Source of the DNA: Saprospiraceae bacterium
GTDB taxonomy: Bacteria; Bacteroidota; Bacteroidia; Chitinophagales; Saprospiraceae
NCBI GenBank assembly: GCA_028285545.1
Contig: JANQPA010000098.1
Location: 16,198-80,197 of the forward strand
Direction of reading: 5' to 3'
Length of the DNA stretch: 64,000 nucleotides
Shown in pieces: positions 26,470 to 35,072 of this stretch (position 1 is the stretch's first letter; each line of letters starts with the position of its first letter). A model generated the notes under the pieces. That model saw only the letters and a program-made list of their open reading frames with translations, had not been told where the DNA came from and did not search any database. A program made the translations under genes and the position numbers.

Positions 26470-27276
26470 ATGGGAAAAGTGATTACCATTGCAAATCAGA
26501 AGGGAGGCGTAGGAAAAACGACCACGACCATCAACCTGGCCGCAAGCCTGGCTATTCTTGAAAAGCGTGTACTCATCATTGATTCTGACCCTCAGGCAAA
26601 TGCTTCTTCAGGTGTTGGCGTAATGCCCGATGAAGTAGACGAAAATGTATATCACTGTCTATTAAATGACATTGATCCTACAGAGGCCATTTATGAAACT
26701 GGCATTGAAAATTTGCACATTATACCTTCTACTATCGATTTGGTAGGTGCTGAGTTGGAATTGGTTTCTAAAATGAAAAGAGAGTATTATATGCAGGGGG
26801 TTGTAGAGCAGGTCCGCCAATATTATGATTATATCCTTATTGACTGTCTTCCTTCTCTAGGACTTGTAACCGTTAATGCCCTTACGGCTGCCGACTCTGT
26901 TTTAATCCCTGTACAGTGCGAGTTTTTTGCTCTTGAAGGATTAACTAAGTTAACCGATACCATCAATGTGGTTAAAAAGCAATTAAATCCAAAGCTTAAA
27001 ATCGAAGGGATTCTTTTATCCATGTACGATAGTAGGCTTCGACTAGCTAACGTAGTGGTTAGTGAGGTTCGCAATATTTTTAACACCCTTGTATTCGATA
27101 CTATTATCCATAGAAATTCAAAAATCGGCGAAGCTCCCAACATGCATGTGCCGGTCATTCAGCTGGATGCTTCCAGTAGAGGCAGCATAAATTTCCTAAA
27201 TCTTGCCAAAGAATTTTTGGATAAAAACAATGATCCTATTAAATTAAAAGAACCAGAAACTGATCCTGTCGGGTAA
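26470..27276 (+). CDS. parA: chromosome-partitioning ATPase ParA/Soj
   Basis: A deviant-Walker ATPase of 268 residues that works with ParB and parS in chromosome segregation. The start [26 protein letters not shown] shows the deviant P-loop KGGVGKTT (10-18); switch motifs DSDPQANAS (38-46) and DCLPSLG (near 125) follow. The short N-terminus, with no HTH domain, marks the chromosomal Soj type. parB follows 99 bp later on the same strand; the gap holds a word array with CACGTG-containing copies. Confidence 0.96.
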   Translation: MGKVITIANQKGGVGKTTTTINLAASLAILEKRVLIIDSDPQANASSGVGVMPDEVDENVYHCLLNDIDPTEAIYETGIENLHIIPSTIDLVGAELELVSKMKREYYMQGVVEQVRQYYDYILIDCLPSLGLVTVNALTAADSVLIPVQCEFFALEGLTKLTDTINVVKKQLNPKLKIEGILLSMYDSRLRLANVVVSEVRNIFNTLVFDTIIHRNSKIGEAPNMHVPVIQLDASSRGSINFLNLAKEFLDKNNDPIKLKEPETDPVG

Positions 27277-27352
27277 CGTGATCACGAGTTCAAGGATTCA
27301 CGTGTTCACGAAAATTCCAATGCCCCCTGTGCACACATGAACACATGAACAT
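27277..27352. repeat. word array between parA and parB
   Basis: The gap contains words of the same family as at 24590 and 25266 (GAGTTCAAGGATTCACG, TGTTCACG, ACACATGAACACATGAAC). The segment TTCACGTGTT near 27298 differs from the parS core TTCACGTGAA at two positions. Confidence 0.7.
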
Positions 27353-27375
27353 TATTAAAAAAAAACATCAAACGA

Positions 27376-28290
27376 ATGGCAAAAAAAGTAGCTAAGAAGG
27401 TAGGAAAGAAAGAGTTAGGCTTAGGTTTGCGTGCTCTTTTGGCGAATAATGAATTAGAAGAGAAACTGGCAGAGAATCAGGCAGAAGTGGTGAAGGAATT
27501 AGCTCAAACTTTTGCTATGCTTCCAATTGATCAAATAGAAGCCAATCCGGAACAGCCCCGCAAGGAGTTTACTGAAAATGCATTAGAAGAACTGGCCAGC
27601 TCCATCAAGGTACATGGTTTGATCCAACCCATTACTGTTAGAAGATTAAGTCCTAAGGAATATCAACTGATTTCCGGAGAGCGTAGACTGAGAGCTTCGC
27701 AAATGGCCGGTATCGAGGAAGTGCCCGCCTATATTCGAGTGGCCAATGACCAGGAATTACTGGAAATGGCCCTGGTTGAAAATATCCAACGGGAAGAATT
27801 AAATGCCATTGAAGTGGCCATCACTTACCAACGGCTTTTGGAAGAATGTAAGCTAACTCATGAAAAGTTAGCAGAAAGAGTAGGTAAAAACAGAACAACC
27901 ATTACCAATTCTTTGGGTCTGTTAAAATTACCAGTTGAAATACAGGATGCTGTCAAGGAGAAAAAATTGTCCATGGGACATGCCAGAGCTTTAAAAGGCG
28001 TAGACAACCTTTTGCTGCAAAAGAAACTCTTTAATGAGACGATTAACCTAAATTTGTCGGTAAGAGCACTTGAAAGTAAAATTGCCAACTTTAAAGCAGG
28101 TAAAAAACCTAGCAAAAAGGAAGCTAATAAGCTCCCACATGAATACCAAAACGTTCAACGTAATTTTAGAAGTTTTTTCGGAACACGCAGCGTTGACCTT
28201 AAGTTAAAAGAAGATGGAAAAGGGCAAATCGTCATTAAATTTTCTTCAGTAGATGAACTGAATCAGTTGTTGGATAGAATTGATGATTAA
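27376..28290 (+). CDS. parB: chromosome-partitioning protein ParB
   Basis: The CTP-dependent DNA clamp that loads at parS. The 304-residue protein has a basic N-terminus (KKVAKKVGKKELGLGLRALL), the ParB/Srx box (about 50-140, with NPEQPRKEF, ISGERRLRAS and ENIQREELNAIE), the HTH segment LTHEKLAERVGKNRTTITNSLGLLKLP (about 155-185) and a C-terminal dimerisation part. All family motifs, including GERR, are intact. The DUF5683 gene follows after 3 bp, a typical Bacteroidota arrangement. Confidence 0.96.
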   Translation: MAKKVAKKVGKKELGLGLRALLANNELEEKLAENQAEVVKELAQTFAMLPIDQIEANPEQPRKEFTENALEELASSIKVHGLIQPITVRRLSPKEYQLISGERRLRASQMAGIEEVPAYIRVANDQELLEMALVENIQREELNAIEVAITYQRLLEECKLTHEKLAERVGKNRTTITNSLGLLKLPVEIQDAVKEKKLSMGHARALKGVDNLLLQKKLFNETINLNLSVRALESKIANFKAGKKPSKKEANKLPHEYQNVQRNFRSFFGTRSVDLKLKEDGKGQIVIKFSSVDELNQLLDRIDD

Positions 28291-28293
28291 TTT

Positions 28294-28875
28294 ATGAGCA
28301 AAAAATTGCTGTACATATTTCTTTTCCTTGTGACATTTTTTCAAGTACAGGGCCAGGAGCAAGACTCCACGCTCAAGGCCCGTGAAAATGCAGACCTCCC
28401 TGAGATACAAACTGAAAAATGGTTGCCAAAACCAAGCAAAGCACTTCGTCTGGCTCTACTCTTGCCTGGTGCTGGCCAGATTTATAATCGAAAGTGGTGG
28501 AAATTACCCCTGGTTTATGGTGCCTATGCAGGGGTTGTAATTGCCATTGATTATAACCAAGGCTTTTACAGACGTTTCCGTGATGCCTTTAATGCAGAAA
28601 TTCAGAACCCTGCTCAGTTTCATGAATTTACTGAAATAGGACTAAGCAGCACCGAATTGAGGGCCTTTCGAGATCGTTTTGACAAACAATTACAATTGTC
28701 CTACATCGGATTAATTCTTGTTCATGGATTGGTCTCCATGGAAGCCTTTGTTGATGCCCACCTCCAATCTTTTGATATCAGCGATGATCTCACTCTCCAA
28801 ATTAAACCTGATCTTTTGTTGGATCCTATTAGTCAACAGCCGGTTTTTAGTATTGTAGGGACGTTAGGGTTTTGA
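28294..28875 (+). CDS. DUF5683 membrane protein
   Basis: A 193-residue protein with a signal-like N-terminus (KKLLYIFLFLVTFFQVQGQ) and the core LPGAGQIYNRKWWKLPLVYGAYAGV (about 53-80), which is the DUF5683 motif. A second hydrophobic stretch, YIGLILVHGLVSMEAFVDAH, lies near 137-156. It is encoded 3 bp after parB in many Bacteroidota, so it is probably co-expressed with the segregation genes, but no function is established. In other genomes dapB and lepB often follow; here they do not. Confidence 0.85.
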   Translation: MSKKLLYIFLFLVTFFQVQGQEQDSTLKARENADLPEIQTEKWLPKPSKALRLALLLPGAGQIYNRKWWKLPLVYGAYAGVVIAIDYNQGFYRRFRDAFNAEIQNPAQFHEFTEIGLSSTELRAFRDRFDKQLQLSYIGLILVHGLVSMEAFVDAHLQSFDISDDLTLQIKPDLLLDPISQQPVFSIVGTLGF

Positions 28876-29266
28876 GTTCCGCCTACCTACGTTTTACTTC
28901 GGTAGGTAAAAGTTCCGAGTTCCGAGTTTAAGAGATGGCATTATTGAGAGTATAGTTGCTTATTGGAGCTTCTTTCTCACGCTGATTTCGCAGATTCCGC
29001 AAATTTTAATCTAATTATGAAAACATCATATCATCACAGAATTGTAATATCAAAGAATCTGCACATTTACCAATTCGCACATTTACTAATCAAAGTATAA
29101 TAACATCATAAAATCAAAAGATCAAAAAGGTTTTCCACTTACAAGAGTCCTTTTACCACTTACCTGAAAGAAGTTACCACCTACCCTTAGTCTATTCATT
29201 CCTCCCCTATTTCGCTGCACTTTTGAAGTGTAATCAACATTAAAAAACACTTTAAAAGACATAACA
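28876..29266. other. 391-bp intergenic region with word remnants
   Basis: It starts with a hairpin of ACCTAC/GGTAGGT and tandem TTCCGAGTTCCGAGTT (about 28912-28928). It continues with loosely repeated words (GATTTCGCAGATTCCGCA, GCACATTTACCAATTCGCAC, CCACTTACAAG, CCACTTACCTG). No gene is recognised. Confidence 0.55.
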
Positions 29267-29311
29267 ATGAAAACTTCCAATCAATTTCCAATTACACAAA
29301 ACCAAAAAACC

Positions 29312-30733
29312 ATGAAAACTTCACATTTTTTCAAAACACTTTTTTCAGCCCTAACATTAATGCTCTTTTTAGCCAGTGGTTGTAATAAAGACGAAAATGA
29401 TTTTTTACCAACAAATGATCCTCAGGCCGGAATATCAGGCTCCAATGAGGTACGGCTAGCAACTTTAGAGGACACCTTAAATATGCTAATAAAAGAAAAC
29501 AGAAGTAGGGAATTACATACAGACTATTTAAATGAAATGCCATCAGCTAATGCAAAAATCATGGGCATAGAAAGGATTAAGGTAATTGATCCCCACAGTA
29601 ATGAATTCAAAGAATTTGAAGCTCAGATCATTGATGGTCAGTTAATTGCAGAGGGAGATATGAAATTTGGTACGGAAGCCCAATTTAGAGCAAGGTTAAA
29701 CAGGGCACAATCCAGAGGAGCTATCGCCGAAGCAGAATCAATGAGGTGGTCAAATGGAGTTATTCCTTATACTATTGCGGCCAACCATGTTAAAAACAGC
29801 GAAATATTAGAAGCGATTGACAGAGTTAATACAGAGACAAACCTAACCATTACCCCACGAACCAATGAATCAGACTACGTGAATTTTCCAATAACGGATG
29901 AGCTTAATTCATGGGTAGGAAAACAAGGAGGTGTGCAATCTATCAACATCAATGAAAATGCATCAGTTGGTAATATCATTCATGAAATTTTCCATGCTGC
30001 TGGTATGATGCACGAACAAAGTCGCTGTGATCGAGATGCTTATGTAACCATCTTATCTGGTAATATTGAAGAAGATGCAATGTCTAATTTTGATAAATCT
30101 TGTTCAGATTCTGAATTGGTAGGCAATTATAATTACAGCTCTATTATGCATTATGGCGCTTATTTTTTCTCCAAAAATAATTCTCCAACGATAATTCCTA
30201 CCTATAATTTTTGGGATGGATGGTCAGGATTTGTGGCTAAGTTTTACGCTATGGGGCAGAGAAAAAACATTGCTGACACAGATAAAGAAGCTCTTAAAGC
30301 CTTGTATCCTATTACCTCCGGAAAATATATTTTTAAACCAAGACACAGTGCACATCCTCTATTTGCAGCAGGTAGCAAGGGAGAAGTGGTTAAACAATCC
30401 AGCCTGGCCTTGTTAGCAGATCAAAAATTTGAATTACTTAGTGCAGGTAATGGATATTATTACATCAAACATGTTACTTCAGGTTATTATTTGTCTGTAA
30501 GTGCTAGAAGTACTGCCAATGGAGCAAAAATAACTTTGTGGAATTACGAAGGAAGAACCCATCAGCAATTTAAGTTTGAAAAAATCTCCGGCAACTTATA
30601 TAAAATTAGAGTTCGCAATAGTGGCCGATACCTTGATATTAAAGGAAAATCCACCTGGATAGGAGCAGAATTGCAGCAGTGGGGTTATGGAGGAGGAACC
30701 AATCAACAATTCTATCTGACAACAACCTCATAA
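29312..30733 (+). CDS. astacin-type metalloprotease with ricin-like lectin domain (lipoprotein)
   Basis: An exported zinc protease. From Met at 29312 the N-terminus is a lipoprotein signal with Cys in LFLASGCNKD; the longer frame from 29267 would bury it, so the later start is chosen. The M12A zinc site is HEIFHAAGMMHEQSR and the Met-turn SIMHYGAYFFS, both complete for astacins. The C-terminal about 140 residues form a ricin-B-like trefoil with repeats such as YYIKHVTSGYYLSV, LWNYEGRTHQQFKF and LQQWGYGGGTNQQFYL. A role in binding and cutting glycoproteins outside the cell is inferred. A terminator hairpin and miniature element 2 follow. Confidence 0.9.
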   Translation: MKTSHFFKTLFSALTLMLFLASGCNKDENDFLPTNDPQAGISGSNEVRLATLEDTLNMLIKENRSRELHTDYLNEMPSANAKIMGIERIKVIDPHSNEFKEFEAQIIDGQLIAEGDMKFGTEAQFRARLNRAQSRGAIAEAESMRWSNGVIPYTIAANHVKNSEILEAIDRVNTETNLTITPRTNESDYVNFPITDELNSWVGKQGGVQSININENASVGNIIHEIFHAAGMMHEQSRCDRDAYVTILSGNIEEDAMSNFDKSCSDSELVGNYNYSSIMHYGAYFFSKNNSPTIIPTYNFWDGWSGFVAKFYAMGQRKNIADTDKEALKALYPITSGKYIFKPRHSAHPLFAAGSKGEVVKQSSLALLADQKFELLSAGNGYYYIKHVTSGYYLSVSARSTANGAKITLWNYEGRTHQQFKFEKISGNLYKIRVRNSGRYLDIKGKSTWIGAELQQWGYGGGTNQQFYLTTTS

Positions 30734-30752
30734 TATTAATTTTCAAAAAATA

Positions 30753-30788
30753 ATAGCCCGGCAAAAGTCCAAGGATTTTGCCGGGCTA
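30753..30788 (+). terminator. terminator of the astacin-ricin gene
   Basis: A 13-bp stem with a single bulged C (TAGCCCGGCAAAA with its complement), followed by a T-rich run; 20 bp after the stop codon and 13 bp before miniature element 2. Confidence 0.85.
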
Positions 30789-30800
30789 ATTATTTTTATT

Positions 30801-30975
30801 GAGGGCGTCTCATAACTTCTACCTGTCGGTCGACAAGTTCTGAGCCGCCAAATAATTTTCTTTTTGAGAGGTGATTTTTACCCGTACGGGTAAAAATCAC
30901 CTCTCAAAGAAATAATATTGGCTAGTGAATAAGGCCGATCTACGGTCCGTAGGGAAGGACTTATGAAACAGCCTC
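30801..30975. mobile_element. miniature element 2 with IS1182-like ends
   Basis: The 175-bp element begins GAGGGCGTCTCATAA and ends, on the other strand, GAGGCTGTTTCATAA. Sub-terminal blocks (CGCCAAATAATTTTC and the reverse of CCAATATTATTTC) match element 1 at 21164-21321 in reverse orientation. The centre (30864-30907) is a perfect 44-bp palindrome unrelated to the centre of element 1. Its right end codes for the last residues and the stop codon of ilvE. Confidence 0.85.
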
Positions 30976-32052
30976 ATTTACTTCTTCAACAGACTTAACC
31001 GGGATAACCCAGCCTCTGGTATCTTCAATGGTGCAAGCTCTAAGACCATTAATCTCCGCTTTAACCATATCTCCAACATGACGATCCTCAACAGGAGGTA
31101 AATCCATATCCTTGCCATTATAAGCAATCTTTGCAATATGAGCCACGACAGCGGCTGTACCTGCGCCAAAAGCTTCTTTCAACTGGCCATTTTGGTGAGC
31201 TTCCACAATTTCATCAATTGCAAGAGGCCTTTCTTCAACCTTATAGCCTTTATCTTTTAAAATGGTAAGAATGGAATTTCTGGTAATTCCCTTAAGAATG
31301 GCACCATCCGTAGCTGGAGTAACGACCGTATCACCAAGAACAAAAAAGATGTTCATTGTACCTACCTCCTGGATGTATTTGAATTCATGTCCATCCAACC
31401 ACATCACCTGATCATAGCCTTTTTCCTGAGCAATCTTAGCAGGAAGTAAGGAACCTCCATAATTACCGGCTGCTTTAGCTTCGCCAGTACCGCCATTGAT
31501 GGCACGTACATAAGTTTGTTCAGCAATTAAACTTACGGGTTTTGGGTAATAAGGTCCTACGGGTCCGGTGAAAATGATAAACTTATAATTTTGTGAAGGT
31601 TTTACGCCGATGAACTCATCATTTGCGAACATATAGGGGCGGATGTAAAGTGCACTGCCAGCCTGAGGTGGTATCCATGCCTGATCTAAACCTACTAAAG
31701 CATGAAGGGCTTCAAGGAAAAGGTCTTCAGGAAAATGGGGCATACACATTCTTTCAGCAGAGAGGTTCAAACGCCGGGAATGTAATTCAGGACGAAATAA
31801 AAGAGGTTCTCCATCTTTACTTTTAGAGGCTTTCATACCTTCGAAAATAGCCTGGCCATAATGTAAAGCCATGGTAGCCGGATGCATGGTAAATCTTTCG
31901 AATGGTTCGATTCTAGGATTGTGCCATTGTCCGTCATGGTAATCAGCTACAAACATGTGATCAGAAAAAACTCGACCGAAAGGAATGTTGTCAAAGTCCA
32001 CTTCAGATAGGCGGGAATGCTGGACTCGAGTAATCTTAATGTTATGCTTCAT
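30961..32052 (-). CDS. ilvE: branched-chain amino-acid aminotransferase
   Basis: Fold-type IV PLP aminotransferase of 363 residues, the last step of valine, leucine and isoleucine synthesis and the first of their breakdown. Family marks: FGRVFSDHMF near 27, HYGQAIFEGMKA, RPYMFANDEFIGVKPS, the lysine segment GEAKAAGNYGGSLLPA, and EVGTMNIFFVLGD with LKGITRNSIL. The length is that of the eukaryote-like BCAT type. The final residues EAVS and the TAA stop are encoded by the terminal repeat of miniature element 2, so the original C-terminus was probably changed by that insertion. CAAAAGTA at 32071-32078 is a candidate minus-strand -7 element. Confidence 0.94.
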   Translation of the reverse strand: MKHNIKITRVQHSRLSEVDFDNIPFGRVFSDHMFVADYHDGQWHNPRIEPFERFTMHPATMALHYGQAIFEGMKASKSKDGEPLLFRPELHSRRLNLSAERMCMPHFPEDLFLEALHALVGLDQAWIPPQAGSALYIRPYMFANDEFIGVKPSQNYKFIIFTGPVGPYYPKPVSLIAEQTYVRAINGGTGEAKAAGNYGGSLLPAKIAQEKGYDQVMWLDGHEFKYIQEVGTMNIFFVLGDTVVTPATDGAILKGITRNSILTILKDKGYKVEERPLAIDEIVEAHQNGQLKEAFGAGTAAVVAHIAKIAYNGKDMDLPPVEDRHVGDMVKAEINGLRACTIEDTRGWVIPVKSVEEVNEAVS

Positions 32053-32170
32053 AAGAGACTTTATTTTTTACAAAAGTAATCAATTTTACAAAAAAATTCT
32101 ATAATTTCACAGATTATCAAAATAAACACCACATTTATTTCTAATTTACCTCAAAAAACAAAATTTTATT

Positions 32171-32620
32171 TTGAATTCTCTGTTTTACAATACAAACATA
32201 TTTGTTGTACCGGAAGCAAAAAATCAAGCTTTTTCTCTGACCGGAAGTAATAAAAAAAAGACCTTAGTTATAATCCAGGTGGAGGAAAATAAAAATGAGT
32301 TATTAGCTTTTCTGAAGAAAATACTTGAAGCGGTCAAGCTTAATATGCATGAAGATATCCACTTCATAAATACAACAAATAAGTCTTCAATTAGTTTCTC
32401 TACCCAACTTGCTCACCATAAATATGAGTATGTTATCAGCTTTGGAAAAAAGCCAACTGAATTGGGCATCCAAATTGACTATACCCCATATCAGCCAATT
32501 AATATTTCTGGAATACAAATGCTTTTTGTAGAAGATCTGCAAACTATTTTTGAAGAGCGTCAAAAAGGAGGAAAACAAAAAGCAGCTGCTTTATGGAAAG
32601 CCATGCAATCTATTTTTTAG
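32171..32620 (+). CDS. unknown protein upstream of rdgB
   Basis: A 149-residue product with alternating hydrophobic strands and helices (KTLVIIQVEEN, ELLAFLKKILEAVKL, YEYVISFGKKPTELGI, INISGIQMLFVEDLQTIF), suggesting an alpha/beta fold. I do not recognise a family. The frame begins with TTG, unusual in this window; no ATG lies near the start, so the true start is uncertain. It lies 73 bp before rdgB on the same strand and may share its transcript. Confidence 0.6.
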   Translation: MNSLFYNTNIFVVPEAKNQAFSLTGSNKKKTLVIIQVEENKNELLAFLKKILEAVKLNMHEDIHFINTTNKSSISFSTQLAHHKYEYVISFGKKPTELGIQIDYTPYQPINISGIQMLFVEDLQTIFEERQKGGKQKAAALWKAMQSIF

Positions 32621-32624
32621 AATA

Positions 32625-32686
32625 TCAATGTCAAACCCAATGTCAATGACAATTTCAATAGCAATGACAATGCATTGGCAATAAAA
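32625..32686. repeat. word array (CAATGTCAA/CAATGACAAT)
   Basis: The short space before rdgB is almost wholly made of variants of TCAATGTCAA, TCAATGACAATT and GCAATGACAATG; the words TGTCAATGACA form local palindromes. Confidence 0.7.
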
Positions 32687-32693
32687 TCCTAAA

Positions 32694-33275
32694 ATGAAAG
32701 AGATTATTTTTGCCACAGCAAATCCGAATAAAATCAGGGAAATCAAATCCATGTTAGCCGGAAGATATACCATTCTCGGATTAGATAGTATCAATTGCAC
32801 GGAGGATATTCCGGAGACTCGGGATACCATTATTGGCAATGCCCTTCAAAAAGCTGAATACATTGTGGAGCATTATGGAGTGAATTGTTTTTCTGAAGAT
32901 TCAGGGCTTGAAATTGATGCCCTTGAAGGAGCCCCAGGAGTTTACTCCGCTCGTTATGCTGGTCCGGAAAAGAACTCAGATGCCAATATTTCTTTGGTTT
33001 TATCTGAATTAAAAGGGAAAAATGATCGCGGGGCCCAGTTCCGAACCGTAATTGCTCTATATTTGGACGGTCAAATGCACACCTTTGAAGGGATTATTCG
33101 AGGAAAAATATTAAATCAAAGGAGAGGCACAGGAGGCTTTGGATATGATCCTATTTTCCTTCCGGATGGCTATGATCAGACTTTTGGAGAAATGAATGCT
33201 GATCAAAAAAACCTAATCAGTCACAGAGCCATTGCAGTCAGGAAACTTCAAGATTTTTTAGTTAATAAGCTCTAA
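32694..33275 (+). CDS. rdgB: XTP/dITP diphosphatase (house-cleaning NTP pyrophosphatase)
   Basis: Removes non-canonical purine nucleotides (dITP, XTP) by hydrolysis to the monophosphate. The 193 residues show the family signature: FATANPNKIREIK (6-18), CFSEDSGLEIDALEGAPGVYSARYAG (about 66-91) with the catalytic Asp, GTGGFGYDPIFLPDGYDQTFGEM and the C-terminal SHRAIAVRKL. Length and motif order are standard. It follows an unknown gene after an array-filled gap. Confidence 0.95.
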   Translation: MKEIIFATANPNKIREIKSMLAGRYTILGLDSINCTEDIPETRDTIIGNALQKAEYIVEHYGVNCFSEDSGLEIDALEGAPGVYSARYAGPEKNSDANISLVLSELKGKNDRGAQFRTVIALYLDGQMHTFEGIIRGKILNQRRGTGGFGYDPIFLPDGYDQTFGEMNADQKNLISHRAIAVRKLQDFLVNKL

Positions 33276-33433
33276 ACATTCCGTTTAATTTTAGCAGTTG
33301 GTTTTTCTTCGGCTAAAAACATCATTTCGCGTTGGTATATATTAATAAATTCCATACTATTTTAGGTGTTCCCTCATTGCCTTTACAGAACATAATTAGT
33401 ATATTAGCAAACCACAGAAAGGTAAGTTACTAG

Positions 33434-34540
33434 ATGAATTCAGATAATTTTGCTGATTTTTTACACGATTACTCAAAATTGTACCAGCTGCCCTTTGAAG
33501 AGCTGAAAAGTCTTGTTATGCAGTATCCCTACTGCACTAACCTTCATTACCTATTGGCGGAAAAAAGTCAACTAGATCAAAGAAATGATTCAGATCATTA
33601 TGTAAATATCGCTTCATTTTATTCTCAAGACAGGGCTGCCCTTCGGCAACTTATTCAAAAGCTTAAATTTACAGCCCGACAAATGGAAAGTTTTGAGCTG
33701 GCAGAGGATTATCTGGAGCTTAAAGATCTTTCTGAGGTGCACGAATCCTCTGAATCTTTTTTTAGGGAAGAGGCAATTCAGTCCGAGCCAGTAAATAATC
33801 AACTTATGAATTATCTTCCTCCGCTCGATGAGGAAGAAGCCTCTGAGGATAATAAGGGGGAAGAAATAGTTGACTTACCAGATTTTTCAATCGATTTCGA
33901 CTTGGACCAGGGAGAGGAAGATTCTCTCCAGGTATCAGCTGAAGAAGTCAATGACCTAAAGCCTGACGAAGCAGGTGCAGGAATTGAAGAATTATTCGAT
34001 CAGTTAATTGCTGAAAACTCGCCTTTTTTAGAAGAAGAAAATATAGAAGCCCCCATTCTGACAGAAACCTCTGATCCCGATGACCAAATTGCCAATCCTG
34101 AACTGGAGGAATCACCTTTGGGCTCCCCCGAGGTGGAGGAACCTCCGCAAAAATCAGAAAGTATGGATACACAAGGGAATTTACCAGCCAATCAACCTCA
34201 ACCCACTCCCAAATCCTCTTTTTCAAGCTGGGTTCAACAGTTTCAGCCAGCACATGTGAAAGTACAGTTAGGTGAATTAATGGAATCAAAAAAGAGGGAT
34301 GATTCCAAAAGAGCAAAAAAAGGGAATAAGAAAAAGAAGAAAAGCAAAGACAAGGTTGTTTTGTTTGCAGAACGATCATTAAAAGACCGCAAAGATTTAG
34401 CCTCTGAAACATTAGCCGAATTGCTGGTCACTCAGGAACAATATTCCAAGGCTATTCAAATGTATGAGCGATTGATTTTGAAATTTCCAGAAAAAAGTAG
34501 TTACTTTGCGGACAAGATAGAAAATTTAAAAAATTTATAA
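33434..34540 (+). CDS. acidic protein with TPR-like ends, upstream of secG
   Basis: The 368-residue protein has a helical N-terminus of the kind common in Bacteroidota (FADFLHDYSKLYQLPFEELKSLVMQYPYC), a long acidic, low-complexity middle (about 115-265, many E, D and P), a lysine block GNKKKKKSKDK and a C-terminal TPR-like pair (ETLAELLVTQEQYSKAIQMYERLILKFP). There is no signal peptide, so it is cytosolic. It ends 3 bp before secG, so the two are probably translated together. I know no established function; a link to protein handling near the Sec system is inference. Confidence 0.7.
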   Translation: MNSDNFADFLHDYSKLYQLPFEELKSLVMQYPYCTNLHYLLAEKSQLDQRNDSDHYVNIASFYSQDRAALRQLIQKLKFTARQMESFELAEDYLELKDLSEVHESSESFFREEAIQSEPVNNQLMNYLPPLDEEEASEDNKGEEIVDLPDFSIDFDLDQGEEDSLQVSAEEVNDLKPDEAGAGIEELFDQLIAENSPFLEEENIEAPILTETSDPDDQIANPELEESPLGSPEVEEPPQKSESMDTQGNLPANQPQPTPKSSFSSWVQQFQPAHVKVQLGELMESKKRDDSKRAKKGNKKKKKSKDKVVLFAERSLKDRKDLASETLAELLVTQEQYSKAIQMYERLILKFPEKSSYFADKIENLKNL

Positions 34541-34543
34541 TTT

Positions 34544-34804
34544 ATGATAACGGCATTGACAGTTTTGATAGCACTTATAGCAGTGCTTTTGATGGGGGCT
34601 GTGTTGATACAGAATCCGAAAGGTGGTGGAGTTGATTCGACTTTTGGAGGCAGCCAGGCCAATCAAATGTTTGGAGCAGCAAAATCTACTGATTTTATCG
34701 AAAAGATCACTTGGTATCTGGCCATTGCTATTTTCGTATTGTGTATTGCAACTACCTTCTTTCTTGGGGATTCAGTTGCTGCCGAGCAATTACTTTCTGA
34801 GTAA
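34544..34804 (+). CDS. secG: preprotein translocase subunit SecG
   Basis: Small Sec channel subunit of 86 residues with two membrane helices (about 2-22 and 52-74). The connecting cytosolic loop is the family mark: IQNPKGGGVDSTFGGSQANQMFGA. It follows the acidic TPR-like gene by 3 bp and is followed by a terminator. Confidence 0.94.
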   Translation: MITALTVLIALIAVLLMGAVLIQNPKGGGVDSTFGGSQANQMFGAAKSTDFIEKITWYLAIAIFVLCIATTFFLGDSVAAEQLLSE

Positions 34805-34825
34805 AACACATCCACATAATCAATT

Positions 34826-34876
34826 AAAAAGAAAGCGCTGAAGAAATCTTTGTGATTATTTCAGCGCTTTCTTTTT
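34826..34876. terminator. terminator after secG
   Basis: A 17-bp stem whose core is AAAGCGCTGAA with its complement, A-rich before and T-rich after; 22 bp after the secG stop. Confidence 0.88.
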
Positions 34877-34897
34877 CCCCTGTATTCGACCAATTCA

Positions 34898-35000
34898 GTC
34901 ATTTTGACAATCTATTTAAGCCTGGTGCCGATTAAAAATCTGTCACTGGAAACTTAAAATCTGCCAAAAACTGCAAAATTGTCATGTTATTCAGTTTGGC
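34898..35000 (+). promoter_or_regulatory. candidate groES control region
   Basis: The space before groES holds the palindrome GTCATTTTGAC (34898-34908), two further GTCA words (34942, 34981) and an inverted repeat GCCAAAAACTG/CAGTTTGGC (34963-34973, 34992-35000). No CIRCE element (TTAGCACTC-type) is seen. These symmetric words may be heat-shock regulator sites, but no factor can be named. Confidence 0.35.
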
Positions 35001-35072
35001 ACAGGGTATGATAGGGTGATAATGTTAGTATAATATTCTTTTTTATCAAAATAATTGAAAAACTCAACAACT

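Noticed and set aside
34994..35012. Sigma-54-like TTTGGCAC before groES
   Set aside because: The -24 half fits, but the -12 half reads ATGAT where TTGCA is expected and no activator gene is near.
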